From contig CM041465.1 of the NCBI GenBank assembly GCA_023213395.1, positions 182,845,741-182,909,740 on the forward strand: a stretch of DNA of 64,000 nucleotides. The letters run 5' to 3'. The position numbers were made by a program, and so were the translations under genes. Numbering within the stretch: position 1 is the first letter of the stretch; every line of letters starts with the position of its first letter. Shown here one piece after another: positions 56,291 through 64,000 of this stretch. The notes below the pieces were generated by a model, which ran no database searches, was not told the origin of the DNA, and saw only the letters and a program-made list of their open reading frames with translations. This stretch comes from Cycas panzhihuaensis. Its lineage: Eukaryota > Cycadophyta.

Positions 56291-56930
56291 AGATGCTTTC
56301 ATACCGATTTAATGATGCCATTGAATTTGATGTCCAGATTCAAAGATTTAGAGGAGAAGATGCTGAATAGTTGCTCAAAATCTCGGAATCTGATATTAGA
56401 GCCTCAGAGGATACAAATTGTGACTCCCAACCAGTGAGTACACATCTAGCACCATCATTTGTAAACAACCAAGTTGACAAAGGCAAAGCCATAACAGAAG
56501 GATCATCTTCTCCAACATCTGTGGCTGGCCCATCATCTCTAGAATCGTCAACTTCCTCTGTGTTAAATATTTCACATGATCCTTTTCAGGATCAAAACGA
56601 AGATCAAGAGGTTGTGGAAATGAAAACTTCATTCCTAACTTGAGGATTTCGTGAAGCCCACCAGCTACACAAAGACATGCGACCATATGAGGTAGGAAAA
56701 ACTAGCACTAGAAGTGCCCATAGAGAAAGGATGCATTAATCACTTTCTATTGAGCTTGAACCAGCAGAACTGCATCTTGCTCTTAATGAAGAGCCCCTAA
56801 TGTACCAAGAAGCTATAAAGCATGCTGCTTGGAGAAATGCCATGAATGAAGAGTACTAATCTCTTATTAAGAACGGTACATGGGAGCTTGTTGATCTACC
56901 ACTTAGAAGAAAGGTAGTTTAAAATAAATG
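56291..56930 (+). pseudogene. Cop6 integrase-to-RT linker
   Basis: A Ser/Pro/Asp-rich segment (SSSPTSVAGPSSLESSTSS) is followed by AAWRNAMNEEY-like and NGTWELVDLPLRRK, which open the RT domain. Frame breaks are present. Confidence 0.75.
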
Positions 56931-56931
56931 G

Positions 56932-57790
56932 GTGTTCAAAAATAAGTATAGATCAGATGGCACCCTAGAAAAGCATAAGGCAAGGTTGGTAGCAAAAAGA
57001 TTCACGCAAAGGGAAGGCATCAACTACACTAAAATATTTGCTCCTATAACCAAACAGCCTATAATTAAAACTCTTATAGCCTTGGCTACTCAACAAGGTT
57101 GGAAAATCCACCAACTCGATGTTAAGACTGCATTTCTTAATGGGGACCTTAAAGAAGAAATTTACATGGCTCAGCCAGAACGATACGAGATTGTCAGTCA
57201 GGACCATAAAGTTTGTAGGCTCAAAAAGACCTTGTATGGCCTAAAGCAAGCCCCTCGTGCTTGGTTTACCAAGTTGTCTCAAAGAATGAGGTAACTTGGA
57301 TATGAGGTTTGTGACTATCAAGATATTGATGCAACATTATTCATCAAGCGCCAAAATGATAAAGTCACTTACCTCTTAATATTTGTGGATAACATGCTAA
57401 TAATGGGGAATAGTGAATAGGTAATCAACCAGCTGAAGAAGGACCTTGCTAAAACTTTTGAATTGTCTGACCCTGAGTTGATGAAATATTACTTGGGAAT
57501 TGAAGTAACTCAAAAGAATGGCAAAATCTTTCTTTCCCAAGAAAAACATATCAATGATCTTCTGACAAAGTTTTAGTTGGATGATGCTCGACCAGTGGAT
57601 ACACCTATGGAGCCTAATATTAGACTCTTTGTTGATGGTGACATTAGGGAGGTAGACACAACACTCTATAGGTAACTTGTAGGTAGTCTCATCTATACTA
57701 CCAACACAAGGCCAGATATTGCATACTCTGTCGGCATTCTTTCAAGATTCATGATAAATCCTAAGTAGAATCATTGGCAAGCTGCAATAC
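56932..57790 (+). pseudogene. Cop6 reverse transcriptase
   Basis: WVFKNKYRSDGTLEKHKARL, VAKRFTQREGINYTKIFAP, HQLDVKTAFLNGDLKEEIYM and LYGLKQAPRAWFTKLSQRM are followed by a stop. Then come LLIFVDNMLIM and KYYLGIEVTQKNGKIFLSQ. The catalytic FVDD reads FVDN at 57382-57393, while Cop1 keeps FVDD. Together with the stops this makes it inactive. Confidence 0.93.
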
Positions 57791-57792
57791 GA

Positions 57793-58167
57793 GTGTTGAG
57801 GTACCTAAAGACGACTAGCAAATGTGGTTTGTTGTATGAACCCAATGCAGAATTTAAACTTTATGTATACACAGACTCAACCTTTGCTGGAGATAAAGGC
57901 ACAAGAAGATCTATGTTTGGGTATGTAACATTTCTTGGAACAACACCAATATCATGGAGATCCAGACAGCAAAAGATAGTTGTAGACTCAACCGTCGAAG
58001 CTGAGTACATTGCTACTTCTGAGACAAGCAAGGAGGTGATATGGCTTAGAAAATTGTTGAATACATTAAATGCCACCCAAACAAGTTCTACTAACTTACA
58101 TGTAGATAATCAATCTATAATCAGATGGCTAAAAATCCTGTATTTCATGATCATACTAAACATATAA
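57793..58167 (+). pseudogene. Cop6 RNase H
   Basis: LRYLKTTSKCGLLYEPNAEF, YTDSTFAGDKGTRRSMFGYV, ISWRSRQQKIVVDSTVEAEY and SKEVIWLRKLLNTL are all in one open frame, with the Asp of TDS, the Glu of EAE and the Asp of VDNQS present. A frame change near 58130 is followed by ADIFTKPLKK near 58250. Confidence 0.92.
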
Positions 58168-58748
58168 GTATGAAAGTCCACAAGATTAGAGAACTAGTTC
58201 ATGATGGCATAATTTAACTAGAGTACTGCCCCACAGCAGATCAAGTGGCTGATATCTTCACTAAACCACTGAAGAAGGTAAAGTTTGAACAGTTCCGAAA
58301 GCAACTCAGCCTTAGGGCCTCCATCTCTGACTGATTGAAGGAGATGATAATAGGACCATCATACTCTGTCTCATTCATAAAAACCCCTTATGGGTGCAGA
58401 AGGACAAGAGTAAATCTCTACTTTATCCCATTCATGAAAACCCCTTATGGGCGCGAAAGGATAAGGGTTGTATCATTTTGGAAAATTGAAACTTGTGAAA
58501 ACCCGAAAGGGCATGGGGGATGACCAAATGGTATATGGAGACTCAATAGATTTCACCTACAAAATTCATTGTATTGATTGGCTATCTGGCTTCATTTAAA
58601 GAGCTGCCTGAGCCAGGTTAGTAGATTAGAAAATTTGTGGGTTTTCTTCCTCATGAGGGTTTCCCACAAAAGTGTCATAATAGTTTGCTTTGTAAGAGGC
58701 TCAAATGAAGACCTCATAGGATAGAATAAAATAAGATGAAATGACCTT
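58168..58748 (+). other. Cop6 3' untranslated region with 57-bp repeat
   Basis: Two units start cattcat(a/g)aaaaccccttatggg at 58372 and 58429. They are followed by aaacccgaaagggcatgggg. It aligns with Cop1 12244-12720 on the opposite strand and ends at the Gyp2 junction without PPT or LTR. Confidence 0.78.
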
Positions 58749-59345
58749 CTTGTGAGATGATGTGCCCTAAGTACTCCACCTCATGTCTTCCAAAGTTATA
58801 TTTTGATCTGTTTGCAAAGAGTTTATTGTCTTCTAATAATTGCAAAGCCTTATCAACATGTTGAAGATGGTCTTCCTTTGTCCGACTATACACTAAGATG
58901 TCATCAAAGAATACCAAGACAAACTTCCTTAGATAAGGTTGAAAGATTTTATTCATGAGCCTTTGGAATGTGGTCAGTGCATTGGTTAAGCCAAACATTA
59001 CTAAGAATTCATAGTGGCTTTCATGGGTGCAAAAAACTGTTTTGTGAGCATCGACAACCTTGATTCTAATTTGGTGATATTTGGATTTTAAATCTATGGT
59101 GGTGAAAAGGGTTACTCCATTCAATTCATCTAAGAACTCATTAATCACTGGTATGGGGAATTTATCTTTAATAGTAATTTTATTTCATTCCTGATAATCC
59201 ACACACATACGAAAGGATCCATCCTTCTTTTTTACCAATATTACTGGTGTCAGAAATGTGCTTTTACTTTCCCTTATGGCCCCAACTTTAAGAAATTCAT
59301 GCATCAATTTTTCAATTTCATTCTTCTACTGATAAGGATATCTAT
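58749..59345 (-). pseudogene. Gyp2 reverse transcriptase, C-terminal end cut
   Basis: In order: [103 protein letters not shown] and [13 protein letters not shown]. The catalytic FFDD is intact. The domain stops at QEG, where Cop6 sequence takes over; the following thumb/connection and RNase H are absent from the window. Confidence 0.92.
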
Positions 59346-59382
59346 AAGGTCAGATGCTAGGCAGATTTCTACTGGCAATGAG

Positions 59383-59990
59383 TTAAATGGCATGATCTTG
59401 TTCTCTTTCTAGAGGAAGCCCCTTAGGAATGTCTTTGAAAACCTCGCTATGTTTGACTAACACTTCTTGCAATTTAGGTGTTAGGTTATTGTCCTTATGA
59501 AGATCTTCCTTTGCTACTAACTCATGCCCTTCTAATGTATAACATTTAGCTACAAGTCCTATTCCTCCTTTTCTTAAAAGCTTCTCCATCCTATGTGAAC
59601 TAATGGCTTGTGATGGAGGTGGGATAATTCCATTGAGTTGGTATTGTTGCCCTCCTAAGTTAAAACAAATGAATAATTCCTCCAAGTTAAGTTGAAAAGT
59701 ACCTAATGCTTTTAGCCATTGTACTTGCAAAACCACATCAACTCCTCCCACTAAAATGGCATACATTGAGGAAGCCAATTGGTAATCTCCCATAGTCATT
59801 TTAATATTATGACATTTACCTCCATAGGCTAATATACCACCATTGGCAACCATAACTTGAATATTCTTAACCGAATAAGGAAAACGATTTAATTCTTCTA
59901 CAAGTTTCCTATTGATAAATTTATGTGTGCTTCCTGAATCAATTAAGATTACTACCCTTTTTTTCTTAATGTATCCTATAATCTTCAAGG
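59383..59990 (-). pseudogene. Gyp2 aspartic protease
   Basis: The open frame of 201 codons holds VVILIDSGSTHKFINRKLVE, the D-S-G active site of gypsy proteases, then VMVANGGILAYGGKCHNIKM, GVDVVLQVQWLKALGTFQLN and EVFKDIPKGLPLEREQDHAI, which leads into RT. A stop separates it from RT. This is the best preserved part of Gyp2. Confidence 0.9.
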
Positions 59991-61005
59991 TCTATGGAGC
60001 TGCAATCCCTGTTAAATCATGGACAGATATTGTTGTTGTGTTCTCTTCTTCAATGTTTAGTGGTTCAGGAGCAATGTCATCTTCTACAATGGCTTCTTCT
60101 AGATCTTCTTCCTATGTATCTTCAATGATGAATAGTTATCTTTCTGAACATTTATAATCTTTATTCCACTTCTCATTGCATTAAAAAAAAAAACCCTTTA
60201 GCCTTTTCTCATCCATTTCTTTAGCTATCATCCTTCAAGTTATAGGAATGTATGGGATTCTTTTTTCTTCCCCTATCCTATTATATTTTTGGGTAGCCCT
60301 ATTTTTAGCTTCAATTCGTTGGGCTATTATGATTGCTTTTATTAGGATACTTAGTTTCAACAAGCGCAATTCATATCGTATATCTTCTTTTAAATCCGCA
60401 ATGTAGAGTTCAAGCAATTTTTTATTACTGAGATCATCAACTAGGGTGGCTAATTTTTGGTGTTCCGTAATGTATTATGATACTGTTCCTTCATGTTTTA
60501 GTTTAGCCAATTGACTAAAATAGTCATCATCCCAAATATTATCAAATTACACTGAAAGATCCTCTACAAAATTTTCCCACTTATACGATATTCTTTCACA
60601 CTTCTTTTTAATCCATTGGTACCACTAGAAGGGTTCTCATTCCATATGTAAAGAAGCTAAGATTATTTTTTTATCAGATGGTACTTGGTGAAGACTAAAA
60701 AATTGTTCCATTTGGCTAACCCAACTCCTAACATATTTTCCATTAAATTTCCTAATTTCCACTTTAGGGAGATAATTGGATCATATCCCTCCTTGGTCAT
60801 GGTGATCACCTTTACTCCCTATCTTATCCTTCCCCTTCCAAAATCCCTCATTATATTTTTGTAATCCCAACTAACTTGTAATATTTTGAAGGGTTTTTCT
60901 AATTTCACCTTCAAACTTACCCATCCTTAAGTCCAATTGTTCTTATACAACCTCCTTAATTACATTGGCATACTCATCCCATGTTGGGCCATTTTTTAGG
61001 GCCAT
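59991..61005 (-). pseudogene. Gyp2 gag
   Basis: It starts MALKNGPTWDEYANVIKEVV near 61005, then VEIRKFNGKYVRSWVSQMEQ, FFSLHQVPSDKKIILASLHM, LAKLKHEGTV and YIADLKEDIRYELRLLK, which match plant gypsy retrotrans_gag. The zinc knuckle near 60170 is decayed (CNEKWNKDYKCSER). An acidic linker, EEDLEEAIVEDD, precedes protease. There are about eight stops. Confidence 0.85.
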
Positions 61006-62114
61006 GGTTACAAAGATTGGATTGAAGTTGAATGTTTGCTTTATAAAAGGTATCTCGAAAAAATGTATCTACAAAAAATAACTCAACTAAGGTTTAGTCA
61101 CTGGAGTCAAACTGATGAAGACAAATAACATAGGGCTTACTAAGTCTGGGATTTTCTGGTTTGTAGGCCCTCTAATATACTGATCCCAATCGTAAATAGT
61201 ATCAACTTATAGAGGCTAACACTCTACTCTATAGTCGTACTTCCCCGTCTTTAGGGCACGTGAAGAGTAACTTCATGGGGCTAACCATTTAGTAGTGCAC
61301 TACAAATTACAAATGATCGACATATCTCCTATGGTTACCTATACTAGGAATGCCTACCTAGGGGCGTCCTCTTATATACTCATAGGTACATGGAGGCCTA
61401 ATTCCATAACCAAGTTTTATCTAAGGCTTGGTTCATGAGTGTGATCTCCAGTCCTTCACACAAGGGAGGAAAAGCCACAATGTGTTTAGCCCAAAACGAT
61501 AGTTCCTTATGATATTTATAGACCCCCAGTATAGGGTCTTTAGCCTAGACCAACTAAAAAGATTATGAACAAAAAGTAAACTACTATAAATTATTAAGAG
61601 AAAATGATAAAATTATTTCTCTCTAAAAAATATAGTTAAAAAATGCATATAATATGGATTAAAATAATGGCCTCTAAAATACGATTCTAATAGTTTAGAC
61701 GAAATTGAATTCTGATATCTAGATCAAAAGTTATGACTCTTTTAAGAAATTCACTGTTAGGGTTTCTAGGGACTATAATAGTACCTACTAATAAAATGCC
61801 AATAACTTTTTACTATGAACTCCTATTAACTCAAAACCATTTCCATCAAAAAGTAAATTAAAAAACACATAGAATTAAAAAACCATTTAGGTCATTTGGA
61901 TACTTGTATCCAAAGTTATGACTCTTTAAAGTCGAGGTTGCAGATTTGTCCTAAAAATACGGTGATAGAAAAGAAGTAGGCCAAAATTAATTTTGCTATA
62001 ATTTTTACACTTTCACCCCAAAATTTATAGTCCAACCACTCGAAATTTATAGGGCAAGCAATTTTTTCTTAAATTCACACTCCAAAAACCATTAATGACA
62101 CATCCCAAATCGTT
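61006..62114 (-). other. Gyp2 leader, non-coding
   Basis: No gene was recognised. Between 61690 and 61930 the phrase aaaagttatgactctttt or ccaaagttatgactcttta occurs twice and aataactttttactatgaa once. Confidence 0.6.
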
Positions 62115-62126
62115 GTTATGATACTA
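62115..62126 (-). other. Gyp2 primer-binding site (decayed)
   Basis: On the minus strand it reads TAGTATCATAAC, three differences from the initiator tRNA-Met site, all G-to-A or G-to-T. It is two bases from the LTR. Confidence 0.55.
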
Positions 62127-62128
62127 GT

Positions 62129-62319
62129 TGTAATGAATCGTTATACCAATTGTAATTAACTTGAATCAAAAGAGAGAAATCCAATTGTATATAGTAACAT
62201 AAGAGCCAAAATTACATATAAGAGTATAAAAGCATCCCTAATCACATGTATCGATGGACCTCTTCGAGGGGGCAACCTCCAATACATAAGATCACAATAC
62301 TTTCAAATGATCCTCACTC

Positions 62320-62356
<37 letters not shown>

Positions 62357-62476
62357 CTATTAAGATTGCCCATCTCTTGGACTTATGAATATGGGATAAT
62401 TACAAGAATAGAAATATAAGATTTGAGAAGAAAAGAGATAAGGGTTGGGTTCTTAACAATTGGAGTCCCACTAACA
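62129..62476 (-). repeat. Gyp2 5' LTR
   Basis: On the minus strand it starts TGTTAGTGGGACTCC and ends ATTCATTACA, 348 bp. A (TA)n stretch at 62326-62353 lies where a TATA box is expected. The U5 part matches 50366-50523. TSD attga follows at 62477-62481. Confidence 0.85.
62326..62353. repeat. (AT)n microsatellite in Gyp2 LTR
   Basis: About 14 AT units within ctatattatatat...atagggc. It probably overlaps the LTR promoter core. Confidence 0.95.
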
Positions 62477-62533
62477 ATTGAAACTTGCAAACATGTAGAA
62501 AGTCTTATACTTACTTTAATTATCTAAAATTAG

Positions 62534-62617
62534 TGTTCATTTTCTATATGATGTGACTCTGTTTTGTTAAATCTAAGCCTAATTTCGTAATTACTTTCTA
62601 CTATACAAACTCATACA
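62534..62617 (+). repeat. Cop5 3' LTR remnant
   Basis: 84 bp starting tgttcattttctatatgatgtg and ending caaactcataca matches 49474-49555. No PPT precedes it, and the flank attat does not match aatgg before the left copy. Confidence 0.65.
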
Positions 62618-63868
62618 ATTATAATACTCCCAATGATTAATAACCTAAGATATCCAAATGTTATTCACATCTTAGTTTTATATTTTACATTGAAATCAAT
62701 CTCTGTGTTTAGTTTATTTTTGAAAGAAGTGAATAACATAATGGAGTTATCAACATATTTCCAAAGATTATTCCATTGAAAAAACCTAAATATTTGATGT
62801 TTTTACGTAATATAATTTTTAGGATCTAGTAGCTTTTTTATAATAAAACCCATTATGATTCCTCCACTAACTATTTTTAACTAATAAAACACAAAACATA
62901 ACTAAAAAGCAATTAAAACAACATAGAAATAAAGTGCAAAAGTTGTGAAATACTTTAGTCTACATACATATAACTAATATGAGTGGTTTTACTTGATCTA
63001 CTCACAGGTAGTCAAAATTTGGGGAAAGAAAAACTTAAATTTCAATTTTCTTCAAAAATTAACATAAAAGTATTACATGTGACCATTGCTAGAAGATATA
63101 TCTTAAAAAAATAGATGTCATGATATATTTACATGTTGAAAATGGATTTTAGATTAGATAAAAAAGGCCCTAGTACCTTATGTTATATGTGATTAGGGGC
63201 TTACTATCTAGGGGCTTTATTATTAATCTCAAAAATTATAAAATGTGATTTAATGTTATCTAAACTTTATAAAATAAAAAATACTTTTTAACGAAGGTAT
63301 CAAAATAGAATATTTCTTGGAATATTTTGCTACAAACATGATTATGATGATTCCTTCCTCAAAAAATAAGTTTTTAAACTTATTTATGGACATTTCTTTT
63401 TGGATATCTTACTTGTAATATTAGTAATTTATAGTGCATATGTTTGTATATAATTGCACTCTAAAAAAGAAAATGGTCTATGTGTGCCATAAAAGGGCCT
63501 CTCCTTTTGAGAAAATTTCATTTGATGTTGGGCATTTATGTGAGGGATTTTGAGCTTGAATTTTACATGCCATGGCTTGTTTGAGCCCTTCTATGTTGTA
63601 TCATAATGAATCATTATGCTTTTCGTGATGTACTTCATTGTGTGAAGGAATTTTCTCTATCATTTGTTTGTCATCTCAACATTGAAAGATGGAGTATGTG
63701 TGTTGAAGGGATTTCTTCATGAATGACTTGTGTAGGGTTTTTCTATACTCTAAGCATATCACTTCACTTCTTTGTGGTCTATTCATTATCCCATGGTTTA
63801 AGATTTTTGAACGATTATAGTTTATGATATATCACTTAGCATGATATCATGCGCCTTGCTTATTAACA
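62618..63868 (+). other. Unassigned; possibly 3' part of another LTR
   Basis: No gene was recognised. The end, cttattaaca, is followed by atggcgactctg, an LTR-PBS type junction. If real, part of this stretch is an LTR whose start cannot be set without a partner. Confidence 0.35.
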
Positions 63869-63869
63869 A

Positions 63870-63880
63870 TGGCGACTCTG
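63870..63880 (+). other. Candidate PBS of a different tRNA class
   Basis: TGGCGACTCTG follows attaaca. TGGCGACTC-type primer sites are known to me from plant gypsy elements; none of the other elements here uses one. Confidence 0.4.
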
Positions 63881-64000
63881 AAAACCCAATGATGGCTCAC
63901 AATATGTGTATTTATTTTAGATTATTAGCTCATTACTTTTTGAAATGGTGGCATCCATCTTAATGGCAATTCTTTAACATTCAAACAATTGTTGGTTCCA

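Larger units (their letters stand above)
51503..58748 (+). mobile_element. Cop6: copia element of the Cop1 family, 3' LTR deleted
   Basis: The 5' LTR is 51503-51782 (280 bp) with a PBS after it. A 2-kb leader, gag, PR, IN, RT, RNase H and a 3' untranslated region follow in copia order. It aligns with Cop1 throughout. The sequence stops inside accttct (58744-58750), about 17 bases before the expected 3' LTR, and Gyp2 RT begins there. It is inserted in Gyp2. Confidence 0.92.
50366..62476 (-). mobile_element. Gyp2: gypsy element, split by Cop6
   Basis: Gag, PR and RT (61005-58749) and integrase (51500-50530) are on the minus strand. The right LTR is 62129-62476. The left LTR survives only as 158 bp (50366-50523), matching the R-U5 end of the right one. 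The TSD ATTGA is perfect (50361-50365 and 62477-62481). RNase H is absent, and the end of integrase, the PPT and U3 of the 3' LTR are deleted. Cop6 lies between RT and integrase. Confidence 0.9.

Noticed and set aside
58335-58523. 62-codon frame in Cop6 tail as a separate gene
   Set aside because: It is the translated 57-bp repeat of the 3' untranslated region and is not conserved in frame in Cop1.
62326-62353. (AT)n stretch as evidence of a replication origin or regulatory element
   Set aside because: It lies at the expected TATA position in the Gyp2 LTR and simple AT repeats are common here. No further support is seen.

Overview
This is a stretch of nuclear DNA from a land plant with a large, repeat-rich, AT-rich genome. 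I see no intact host gene, rRNA, tRNA, CRISPR array or bacterial operon. Almost everything recognisable is LTR retrotransposon in various states of decay: Ty1/copia and Ty3/gypsy pol genes with plant-type motifs, primer-binding sites (PBS) that mostly match the 3' end of plant initiator tRNA-Met (TGGTATCAGAGC), polypurine tracts (PPT), LTRs with TG...CA ends and 5-bp target-site duplications (TSDs). CG dinucleotides are scarce and many stop codons look like C-to-T decay, as expected for old methylated repeats. A gymnosperm or other large-genome plant would fit, but the sequence does not prove it.

Layout. 1-3273: 3' part of a gag-only LTR element (GAG1). 4364-4725 plus 11458-11562: a 234-bp tandem duplication whose second copy is split by Gyp1, a nearly complete gypsy element (4726-11452, minus, 1054-bp LTRs, TSD TGATG). 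11936-19008: Cop1, copia, minus, 297-bp LTRs, TSD AGTTT. 19968-23574: NA1, a non-coding LTR element, minus. 24227-about 42905: a three-deep nest. Copia Cop2 (plus) is split by copia Cop3 (24665-38028, plus), which is split inside gag by GAG2 (28405-34173, minus, 408-bp LTRs, TSD AGCAG). GAG2 encodes only a gag-like protein and carries an antisense, CpG-rich passenger that looks like a captured host gene fragment. 43392-49250: truncated copia Cop4 (minus), interrupted by the small non-coding LTR element NA2 (45716-47435, TSD ATCCT). 49474-62617: remains of a further LTR element (Cop5) holding gypsy Gyp2 (50366-62476, minus, TSD ATTGA), which is split by Cop6 (51503-about 58748, plus), a second member of the Cop1 family. 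The last 1.4 kb may hold the end of another LTR with a different primer site.

The genes do not form a pathway. Each gag-pol set once served its own element: gag for particles, protease for processing, reverse transcriptase (RT) and RNase H for copying, integrase for insertion. All pol genes here are broken by stops or frameshifts, so none looks autonomous now. The most interesting material is GAG2: a gag-only element family present twice in the window, whose long leader carries in antisense a fragment resembling the N-terminal part of an MltB-type lytic transglycosylase. The junctions of Gyp2 and Cop6 also record large deletions, one at a short microhomology.
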